A stretch of 64,000 nt of DNA from Brachyhypopomus gauderio (lineage: Eukaryota > Chordata > Actinopteri > Gymnotiformes > Hypopomidae), in NCBI RefSeq assembly GCF_052324685.1, contig NC_135226.1, positions 16,517,384 to 16,581,383 on the forward strand, written 5' to 3'. Positions within the stretch are counted from its first letter, which is position 1. Each line of letters starts with the position of its first letter. Of the stretch, positions 55,951 to 64,000 are shown in pieces. A model generated the notes under the pieces. That model ran no database searches. It saw only the letters and a program-made list of their open reading frames with translations, and was not told the origin of the DNA. The translations under genes were made by a program, and so were the position numbers.

Positions 55951-56100
55951 TGGATTCTAGACATGGAAAGTAGTAGGCTATGAGAAAGTCAACACCGCAA
56001 CATCGCTTGAGAAAATTTTGTAGTCGAAATATTTATGGATTTAAAATCTCTGCTTTTTTGGAAAATCCTCCAACCTGATTATCTAGTTAAATAACAGGAA

Positions 56101-57039
56101 ATGGAAAATTCCTCTGAAGAGTTTATGTTTGTTCTTCATGGACTGAATGACACAGCAACAAATAGGCATATTTATTTTACATTTGGTCTTCTTGTATATA
56201 TTTTGACACTGTTTATAAATTTGTCACTTATATTAACTGTTATTCTGGACAAGACACTTCGTGAACCTATGTATCTGTTTATATGCAATTTGTTTGTAAA
56301 TGGAATATGTGGGGCTTCTGCCTTCTATCCAAAGATCCTTGCTGATCTTTTGTCAGACTCCCATATTGTATCATATACAGCATGCCTGATACAAATATAT
56401 TTGATTTTTTGTTATGCTATGAGTGAATTTGCATGTCTAACAGTTATGGCATATGACAGATATGTATCTATTTGTAAGCCTTTGGAATATTTGTGTATTA
56501 TGACATACCAGAAGGTTATGAAACTGCTTGCTTTTAGTTGGCTCTTCTCCTTATTGCAAACTTCCATAGGGGTTGGGCTGACAGCTAGAACGCCTTTATG
56601 TGGTAATGACATTGACAAGCTGTACTGCTCTAACTGGGAGGTTGTTAAACTCTTTTGCAGAGATATGGACATAATGGATATTTATGGTCACTTCCTAATA
56701 CTTTCTCATGTTTCACAAATAGCATTTATCATTGTGTCATATGTTAAAATCATCAGAGCTTCTTTACAGTCCAAGGCAGGGAGGATCAAATTCATGCAGA
56801 CATGTCTTCCCCATTTAATCTCTCTCACATACTTCACCTTTTCTTTACTCTTTGATGTCATGTATGCTCGCCATAGCAAGAGCCAAGGTCAGCAAGCTCT
56901 GCACAATATAATGGGGATGGAGTTTCTTGTTGTGCCTCCTCTCCTAAACCCTGTAATATATGGAATGAAACTGACCCAGATGCGGCGCCAGTTTGTGAAA
57001 ATGTATGTCACCAAAATTAAAGCAGTGAGACAGGGCTGA
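56101..57039 (+). CDS. Odorant receptor OR8, most divergent member (312 aa)
   Basis: Intact olfactory GPCR starting at MENSSEEF. It keeps the overall signature but with unusual changes at sites fixed in its paralogues: LREPMYLFIC (Arg for His), MAYDRYVSIC (Ser for Ala), KLFCRDMD after the loop-2 block (others SCTD or TCTD), and MYARHSKSQ (others MYSRYGKSQ). TM3 QIYLIFCYAMSEF equals OR5, while TM4 LLQTSIGVGLTAR is OR2-like. RIKFMQTC and PPLLNPVIY are present. These changes could alter G-protein coupling or trafficking, but nothing disrupts the frame. The start codon is preceded by GGAA instead of GTG. Confidence 0.94.
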   Translation: MENSSEEFMFVLHGLNDTATNRHIYFTFGLLVYILTLFINLSLILTVILDKTLREPMYLFICNLFVNGICGASAFYPKILADLLSDSHIVSYTACLIQIYLIFCYAMSEFACLTVMAYDRYVSICKPLEYLCIMTYQKVMKLLAFSWLFSLLQTSIGVGLTARTPLCGNDIDKLYCSNWEVVKLFCRDMDIMDIYGHFLILSHVSQIAFIIVSYVKIIRASLQSKAGRIKFMQTCLPHLISLTYFTFSLLFDVMYARHSKSQGQQALHNIMGMEFLVVPPLLNPVIYGMKLTQMRRQFVKMYVTKIKAVRQG

Positions 57040-59090
57040 TATCCGTGTCAGGAATTCTTCAGACTTTTATCAGGCACACCGTTCTGCATTTCAGAGGAGA
57101 AAACACTGTGGTGATTTTCTTCTAGTGGTTACCAATGTGCAGTTATGAATGACTTACTGCTCTATAGCCTACTGTTAATCAGCTGCTTGGATGAAATATT
57201 ACAATAAACAACTTCCTCCTGATCTATTTGTCTTAATCTAGGTTTCACGATGCTCTTTGTTTGTGTAACAGGCTTTTTCACCTTTTGCTTTATAAAAACC
57301 TGTCTTCTGTGTTCAGTGTTTAAAATTGAACAATCAAACCTGAGGGTCATTATAGGATTTGTTTGTATGATACTTTTCCTCCTTTCACTTTGTAAAAAAT
57401 GTTTTTTACGTTACTTTTTTTATAACAGTCCCAAAAGCCTCAGAACAGCATGTTTTAAAGGTATTTGTGTTCAGTGTTTAAAAAGTTTTAGATACAAAGG
57501 TATAAAAACAGAAAATACCTGTATGATTAGGTTTACAAAAACCTTACAATTCCCTTGATTGCATCACAAAACAGCATGGCATATGTCACACTTACTACAG
57601 TGATTCTACCACAGGTAATTTTATGCAAAATAAAAAATATTTGATGATGGGCTTGTATGTTCTGTCACTGCTAGGGATTAAACCAATTTGGTGATCAAAG
57701 CGCTTAAAAAAAGGGAAATTAGTGTTAAATTAACAACTTTTGCAGTTGTTTCATTAATTAAGACTCCAGAGTAGTCAATTTATTGTGTACTTTGTCAGTC
57801 TTTGGTTATCTTTTGAATAGAAATGAAAGATTATATATGCTCGAATAAATAATACATAAATAATACATAAACAATAATAATGCTGTGAGGTGGAAGCAGC
57901 AAGAAGCGGGGGGTTGGCTGAAATGTCTTTATTGTCATTGTTAACAACAGGTGGTTGAAATCAGTATGAGGGAGTGTTGTATTCTGGGGGTGTCTGAGAG
58001 TGGGCGTCTCCCCTGAGGACCTGGGCTAGGACAGAAACGCTAAACATCATTAAGCAAGACTTTGCAATGACAGACTAAAACAGGAGGGTTTAAATACACA
58101 GAGACAGGGATAAACTAGATTCAGAATCTGGCCAGGTATGTTCACACAATTTGGTTCTGTCTGTTGGTACCTTTAGCAATACAGGCAGCTGCATACCATA
58201 CACAATATACAAGATATATTCACAAATTAGGTATTAGGTACAAGAGAACAAACACATACAGAGGCAACAGGTGTAGCAATGCTAACATCACTAGTAACTT
58301 TGGGAGTAAAGTTCTTGTAAAGCATAATATTTATACATTTATTGTAGCTTGTTATAGCTATAAAAAAATAATTTACTTATAAGTATAGTAACTATTTATG
58401 AGGGTGATGGCTTGAGGGGAGAAAGTGCCCCTGTGTCTATCAGTTTTAGTATACAGAGTTCTGTAGCACCTGTTGGAGGGCATCACTAGAGAGAGGTCAT
58501 ATCCAGTGTATGAGAGACCTGTACAAATTTTCCATGCCTGTTTCCTGGTTCTTGAGATGTACAAGTCTTCGAAGGAGGATAGGGGAGCACACCCTGTTGT
58601 TGTTGGCCTCCCACTTCAGATCGTAGATCTTCCTAGGAACTTTATGGACTTTACAGTTGACACAGGACTGTTGCATATTGTGACAGTGATAACCGGTGCA
58701 TCAGTTATAAGATGAGGTTCATAATATACAACACAGCTACACATTTTATAAACAAATTGTGCATGGCAGCAAACAAACTATTGAAGTCTGTTGATGTTCT
58801 GCTGCAACTCAAAAGTGATTAGTTACAGATGAAATTGCTCCAGTTAAACCTAAAACAATCTAATTCCAAACCATTTCAGCATTTCATAAATGTTTCTCCA
58901 GAGATTCAATTAAGTTTGTAGACTTAGAGCAAGAGAAACTGTCAAAATATGTTACTGTTACTTCTAATATTAGGCAATTTAGTCAGTTGATTGGTCTTAG
59001 ATCTTTTCTGATTGTTGTTTTGGCACCAGCCCACCCTGACGTCATACTCCCAGGCTGTGTTTATTCATCATTGTAATTCTGTTCTGCTGT
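57040..59090. other. OR8 downstream flank and decayed repeats
   Basis: 57040-57350 has scattered similarity to the OR5/OR7 flanks (CAGGCACACCGTTCTG, ending in AT-rich DNA). 57890-58150 is LTR-like in composition. 58370-58710 resembles a LINE-derived segment (TTCTGTAGCACCTGTTGGAG, CTGGTTCTTGAGATGTACA) but has no usable frame. No supported gene. Confidence 0.4.
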
Positions 59091-59095
59091 AATAA

Positions 59096-59550
59096 TGTCA
59101 CGTATGGCCTCGCACCCTCCCTTAGCTGTCACTCCGGGTTCCCTCTTGTCTGTGCTCCTTGCTTGTTTATCCCGCCCTGCTCGTTTGTCTCCGTGATACC
59201 TCGTTTGTTACCACGCCCCCGTGTCATTGCCCTCACCTGTTCCCTGTTTGGTGTTCTGTGTATATATAGTCCCTGAGTGTCACTTGTCCCTCGTCGATTG
59301 TTTTGACTGTTTGGATGTTTCATTGTTTCTATGTTTCCATTGCCCGTAGTGTGTTTCCTGGTTTTTTATTCTTTGTTCGTTACTCGTGTTTCTGTTTAGT
59401 TATGCCCGTGTACGCTTGTATTTCTGACTGCCCTCCTGTTATGAACCCGGACTGGTTATCAGACGACGATGATGGTATGCCCTGTAATAAATCTCGTTCT
59501 TCTCAGCATTTGTGTCCGTCCCCTCGCTCCGCAGCCTATGCTGCGTTACA
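59096..59550 (+). repeat. Left LTR of the 59096-61525 element
   Basis: 455 bp with a TATATATAG word near 59260 and AATAAATC near 59488, a plausible promoter and polyadenylation signal. Confidence 0.85.
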
Positions 59551-59704
59551 TAACAATCGAGCCACCAAGGACACAGCGAGAGAGCGAGACTGGTGAGTTC
59601 ATTCACTGTAACGAGATGTTGGCTGGTTTAATTCGGTTCGACTCTCCTGTGTTACAGCTCGAACAACCCAGAGACAGGAATACCCCTGGCGCTGTGGGAA
59701 CGCT

Positions 59705-60721
59705 GTGCCGATTCCAGAAGCCGCTCCCCGAAGGCCCCCCAAGAATTTTTTGGGGGGACGTAGTAGCCACGCACCCCAGGAGTGGCCGGCTCGGACCCGG
59801 GATGATGTCAACGCGGCAGACACGCCCCCCGAGGACGTCAGCATGGCGGACACGCCCCCCGAGGACGTCAGCGTGGCGGACACGCCCCCCGAGGACGTCA
59901 GCATGGCGGACACACCCCCCGAGGACGTCAGCATGGCGGACACGCCCCCCGAGGACGTCAGCATGGCGGACACGCCCCCCGAGGACGTCAGCATGGCGGA
60001 CACGCCCCCCGAGGACGTCAGGGCGGCAGTCACGCCCCCCGAGGACGTCAGGGCGGCGGTCACGCCCCCTGAGGATGTCAGGGCGGAGGTCACGCCCCCC
60101 GAGGACGTCAGGGTGGCGGTCACGGCCCCTGAACGCATCTCCTCACCTCGGCGGCCTGTACCAGTGACCCGGAGGAGGTCTACAACGGTTCCCGTCCCCG
60201 CGACCCAGGAGGGGTCGTCCACACCGGCTCCCGTCCCCGCGACCCAGGAGGGGTCGTTCACGCTGGCTCCCGTCCCCGCAACCCAGGAGGGGTCGTTCAC
60301 GCCGGCTCCCGTCCCCGCGACCCAGGAAGGGTCGTCCACGCCGGCTCCCGTCCCCGCGACCCAGGAGAGGTCGTCCACGCCGGCTCCCGTTCCCTCTGCC
60401 CGCCAGCGGACGCCGCCTGTTCCCGCTGCCCGCCAGCGGACCCCGCCTGTTACCCCAGAGACTGTGCTGCCCTCTATGGGTCATGGACTGAATGTGCCCC
60501 CTGCTCCGCCCTGTGCCCCTGTCTCGTCGCCCATGTTCCCCTTGCTCCCATGTTCCATCCCTGGTTTTGTGTTGGTCCCGGTTCCTGTGTGTGTGCCTGT
60601 TCGTGTCCTTGTGCCCATCCCTGTGTCTGTGTCTGGTCGGTTCCTCCAGGTCCCTGTCCCCCGTGTCTGTTCCCCAAGTCATTACCCATTTTGTGCCTGT
60701 GCCTGTCACCGTTGTCGATAG
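59705..60721 (+). CDS. Pro-rich repetitive frame of the LTR element (338 codons)
   Basis: After a short basic lead (RRPPKNFLG) the frame consists of about 11 tandem 10-residue units of type DTPPEDVSMA (30-bp DNA repeats, 59816-60130). It continues with five or six units of type PAPVPATQEGSFT (about 60190-60390), ARQRTPPVPA units, and a C-terminal hydrophobic Cys/Val-rich tract. Both unit types have counterparts in the 6250-9992 element (PPPDDVSATA, VPAARQRTPP), which argues that the protein is real. No enzymatic motif. Other frames are also open because of the repeat composition. Confidence 0.5.
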   Translation: MPIPEAAPRRPPKNFLGGRSSHAPQEWPARTRDDVNAADTPPEDVSMADTPPEDVSVADTPPEDVSMADTPPEDVSMADTPPEDVSMADTPPEDVSMADTPPEDVRAAVTPPEDVRAAVTPPEDVRAEVTPPEDVRVAVTAPERISSPRRPVPVTRRRSTTVPVPATQEGSSTPAPVPATQEGSFTLAPVPATQEGSFTPAPVPATQEGSSTPAPVPATQERSSTPAPVPSARQRTPPVPAARQRTPPVTPETVLPSMGHGLNVPPAPPCAPVSSPMFPLLPCSIPGFVLVPVPVCVPVRVLVPIPVSVSGRFLQVPVPRVCSPSHYPFCACACHRCR

Positions 60722-61069
60722 TGTCTTTGCCTCGGTGTTTACCTCTGCCCTGTCCCCTGGCCCCACTCCTGTGTCTGTTCCCAGTCCTGTCCCGTCCTGT
60801 CCTGCTCCTGTACCTCGTCCCAACCCTGTCCGGTCTCCTTGTGTCCCCTGTCCGGCCTAATCCTTGCCCAGCTCTTGGCCAGTCTCCCTATCTCCGGTCC
60901 CTGCCATACCCCAGGTCCCTCGTCCTGTCCCTCCGGTCTGTCCTGTAGTGTCCTGCCCTGTGTCCGCTGTCTCTCGTCCTGCCCCATGGTTCCCTGTCCT
61001 GTCCTAGTCTGGTTCCTGTCCCGTCTGCCCTTGCGTGCCCCGGAGTGGGACGCCTTGAGGGGGGGGTAA

Positions 61070-61525
61070 TGTCACGTATGGCTTCGCCCCCTCCCTTAGC
61101 TGTCACTCCGGGTTCCCTCTTGTCTGTGCTCCTTGCTTGTTTATCCCGCCCTGCTCGTTTGTCTCTGTGATTCCTCATTTGTTACCACGCCCCCGTGTCA
61201 TTGCCCTCACCTGTTCCATGTTTGGTGTTCTGTGTATATATAGTCCCTGAGTGTCCCTTGTCCCTCGTCGATTGTTTTGACCGTTTGGATGTTTCATTGT
61301 TTCTATGTTTTCATTGCCTGTAGTGTGTTTCCTGGTTTTTTGATTCCTTGTTCGTTACTCGTGTTTCTGTTTAGTTATGCCCGTGTACGCTTGTTTTTCG
61401 GACTGCCCTCCTGTTATGAACCCGGACTGGTTACCAGACGACGATGATGGTATGCCCTGTAATAAATCTCGCTCTTCTCAGCATTTGTGTCCGTCCCCTC
61501 GCTCCGCAGCCCATGCTGCGTTACA
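61070..61525 (+). repeat. Right LTR of the 59096-61525 element
   Basis: 456 bp, same ends as the left LTR. Confidence 0.85.
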
Positions 61526-61670
61526 AATGAATATACAAATGGTAAACAAGACAATAACATTTTTGAAATACCATGGATTGTATTCACTGTGCTTTATTTT
61601 ACTTCACACCTGATTTGGATCTGGACAAACAAGCTTGTCGGATGTTTGTAGCAGGGTCGTAACATCTACA

Positions 61671-62023
61671 TGTCACGTTACGGTCCCCAAACCCTCCCTT
61701 TGGGGTGTGTGTTAACGTCGTCTGCGTCTACGCGTCTGCGTCTACTCGTCTGCGTCTGTCTATCTCCGTGGGTGGGGGTGTGTCTTGTAATTATTCGTCT
61801 CACCTGTGGCTTGTCTCGTCATCACGTGGGACTTGTGTGGTCTGTCTATTTAATGTGCGTTCGCGCAGTGTCTTGTGCTCGTCGTTGTCTATTGTCTGCA
61901 CGTTGTGTGCGCTGTGTTTGTTTATCGTGCGCTGATTGCGCAATATCTGTACAAATAAACTTGACGTCTGTTACGCAAAGACGGGATTCTGTGTCTCATC
62001 CTTGTCAAGCCGCCATCGTCACA
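61671..62023 (+). mobile_element. Solo LTR, 353 bp
   Basis: TGTCACGTTACGG...CATCGTCACA with flanks CTACA and CAACA (one mismatch). It has CTATTTAATGTG and ACAAATAAACTTG words suitable for a promoter and polyadenylation signal. Same family as the reversed solo LTR at 31228-32265. Confidence 0.75.
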
Positions 62024-62454
62024 CAACAAAGGAGTCATTTGTATGAGAAATTGCACTTTTCTGCATGCCTTTGTTGTTTTACACTAGAAGTCCCAGAGAA
62101 GGGTCATTTAACATTTCTACCTTTGGAAACCAGAGATGGGTTCGAATGACTTGAAGGATTTTAGCTAACACCCTATAATCAGCTGTGAACAGGCGCTTTT
62201 GTTCTGGAAATAAGGCCATTATTGGCAAACCACAGGAGGAGGCATGCTTAAACTCACAACTAACTGTTGTTTTCCATTGAGTTTAGCCATTTCGTTTCTA
62301 GTTAGATCTATTCAGTTTATTGTATTTTATAATATAAAGGTCATATATATTGTATTTAGTTTAGTTTTATCTGAGCAACAAAGCACAATTAATTATTATT
62401 AATAATATTTAAAATAGAAAATTAGAAATGTTACAGCCAGGTACAACTGTGAGT
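62024..62454. other. Intergenic, no gene seen
   Basis: AT-rich; nothing recognised. Confidence 0.4.
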
Positions 62455-63385
62455 AATGACCAGAAGCATTTGTGTCTATGTCAATTTGTGTGACACATTT
62501 TGTTTTGAAGCATACGTAAGTGTGGAGAGATGTGAAGAGAGGCAGTCAGAGGGCCTGCCTGAGAGCAGCAGCTACAGAGGACATGATGTAAGTTTAGAAA
62601 TATATACAATAAATATACAATAAAGTTTAAATGGTCTCATCAGAGCACTCACATACAATTATCCACCCAGTCTGCCACTCACTTGTTTGGGGAGAAAGCT
62701 AGCTACAGTATTGTGGCTATTCCCCACTTTAGTGACCCCATTTTTTTTCTCTTTCACTCAGACAGTAAAATATTAAAATACAGTGAGGACATGCACCTAA
62801 GAAGAAAATTTCAGACCCCTCCATGATTTCTAAGTGGGTGAACTTTCAAATTTGCAGGGTGTTCAAAAACCTATTTTGCTCACTGTATTTTAATTTTTTA
62901 TTGTCTGAGTGGGGACAATAAAATTAAAACTTTATTGTATATATTTCTAAACTTACATCATGTCCTCTGTAGCTGCTGCTCTCAGGCAGGCCCTCTGACT
63001 GCCTCTCTCACCTTATGCATGTCCCCTGCACAACAATGCAGCTGGGGGATGGGCAGACACACTCAGGACCAACTTACAGTCTTTTGCATGACCTTTTTTG
63101 AGGTGGATCAACACAATTAATTTGGTTTATTTTTTTTCAAAACTGTAATTTTGAACCCACTTATCTTTTTAAAAAGAAAATCATTACTAAATTATTTTAG
63201 AAAAACTTTAACATATTTCTTGAAACAGACTGTACGTTTTGCAAACTACATGTACATTTGGCAAAATGACCTGGATAATGCTGCAACATCATGGATCAGC
63301 AGCAAAAGTTCACATCTCTCCCAAAACACTTCACGTATGCTTCAAAACAAAATGTGTTTCACACAAATTGTCAGTGCCCTCAAAA
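62455..63385. repeat. Foldback (nested inverted-repeat) structure
   Basis: 62536-62613 is by eye a perfect 78-bp reverse complement of 62931-63008. Outside it, 62470-62535 (ATTTTGTTTTGAAGCATACG and CACACTT) matches 63306-63385 in reverse after an extra block of about 300 bp. Inside it, about 33 bp around 62757-62789 pair with 62885-62917 and flank a Tc1-type MITE (TACAGTGAG at 62781 to CTCACTGTA at about 62888). No coding frame is supported. Confidence 0.7.
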
Positions 63386-63837
63386 TGCAAAGTCTCTTGA
63401 GCTGTGTTTCACATGGTGTTTTGAGAATGTCATCTCGGTTTCAAGAAATGAGCCAAACCAATTGAAGAAAAAAAAAAACTGTAAATCAAACCAATTTGTT
63501 CAAAATGTGCACCACAATGCAACCAAGAGATACAAGTTCAAAATATAACCAGTTGACTTCACAACTGTTTAAATTATTAGAGAGACGTTTGTGTGAGTTC
63601 AGCTCTACTCCCCCCTTACTGATTCCTCAGGCAATGGCCACATTTGCAAATTAATAGATGTTAATTGGAGCCACCAGAGTCGTCAATTTGGACTAAGGGT
63701 CTTTTGACCCTCTTTCAGGACTTCAGGGGGGAGGTTGAAATTTCTGGTACTTCTAGTAGGCATGTGACTACAAACATGTTCATTTCAATTCACAAAAACA
63801 ACTGAATATATAATATCTCTATACAAGTAGAGACTTA
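63386..63837. other. Intergenic, no gene seen
   Basis: AT-rich sequence between the foldback and the OR-type upstream block. Confidence 0.4.
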
Positions 63838-64000
63838 AGCTAATGAGATATTGCATGTTTACAGATATCCCACATCATTGTTGCTCATAACATATTTGAT
63901 CACAGAAATCAATGGGAAAAGTCAGTACAACAATGACCAGTAAATTAACATGAAGTTATGAACATTGCATGAACTAGTTATGAACATTTTAAATGTAGAG
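63838..64000 (+). promoter_or_regulatory. OR5/OR6-type upstream block at the window edge
   Basis: GAGATATTGCATGTTTACAG, then TGTTGCTCATAACATA, TTGATCACAGAA and GAACTAGTTATGAACATTTT match the block upstream of OR5 (32636-32820) and part of that upstream of OR6. In OR5 the start codon follows about 170 bp after the last shared word. Confidence 0.7.

Larger units (their letters stand above)
59096..61525 (+). mobile_element. Short LTR retrotransposon, 2.4 kb
   Basis: LTRs at 59096-59550 and 61070-61525 (TGTCACGTATGG...GCGTTACA), flanked by AATAA and AATGA (one mismatch). A polypurine tract GAGGGGGGGG lies at 61058-61067, just before the right LTR. The LTRs differ at roughly 15-18 of 455 positions by eye, so the insertion is clearly older than the 6250 element. 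The interior has a Pro-rich repetitive frame and no gag, reverse transcriptase or integrase that I can recognise. The outline is complete, but it cannot be self-sufficient. Confidence 0.88.

Noticed and set aside
59599-60378. 259-codon minus-strand frame rich in VDDPSWVAGTGAG-type repeats
   Set aside because: Antisense reading of the same minisatellite as the + strand Pro-rich frame.

Overview
The window looks like vertebrate nuclear DNA, most likely from a teleost fish. It holds eight intact, intronless, roughly 310-residue odorant receptor (OR) genes of fish type. They sit in a dense mix of fish-style transposable elements: Tc1/mariner, hAT, Harbinger-like MITEs, short LTR retrotransposons, L1 and L2-type LINEs and a tRNA-derived SINE. 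The species cannot be told from the sequence alone.

Layout. The eight ORs (here OR1 to OR8) all lie on the + strand, head to tail, at 870-1808, 12884-13816, 21136-22074, 25575-26513, 32988-33923, 41535-42473, 46008-46943 and 56101-57039. They are paralogues of one subfamily: all eight share an identical 19-residue block in extracellular loop 2 and the MAYDRYV core. Flanking DNA is shared between neighbours, so the cluster grew by tandem duplication of gene plus flank. Two genes look like mosaics: OR6 has an OR5-type promoter and first 60 or so codons on an OR3-type body, and OR4 has an OR7-type body with an OR3-type tail. An orphan OR 3' flank at 30370-31160 marks a lost gene. A copy of the OR5/OR6 upstream block at the right edge predicts another OR just outside the window. 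Five genes (OR2, 3, 4, 7, 8) share an upstream module with a TCTTCAGGGA-like site, often an octamer, and a TATA box. OR5 and OR6 share a second type of promoter.

Between the genes. 1.8-12.9 kb holds a Harbinger-like MITE, a Gypsy pol fossil, a solo LTR, and a 68-bp satellite with roughly 1-kb higher-order repeats that is split by a young 3.7-kb LTR element. 13.8-21.1 kb holds a deep nest of elements inside an old Tc1 copy, and a hAT insertion exactly at the OR3 TATA box. 26.5-33 kb holds a SINE, a CpG-containing promoter-like patch with a possible first coding exon, the OR ghost, and a solo LTR carrying a MITE that carries a hAT. 34.5-41 kb is a block of LTR fossils with four hAT-type inserts. 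42.5-56 kb holds L1 and Tc1 remnants, an apparently intact Tc1 element (48424-50041), and two more LTR elements, one split by LINE fragments. 57-64 kb holds a 2.4-kb LTR element, a solo LTR and a foldback structure.

Functionally, the only clear host genes are the ORs: seven-transmembrane GPCRs expected in olfactory sensory neurons. The only other apparently functional protein is the Tc1 transposase. LTR elements are reported as fossils by extent, parts and relative age.
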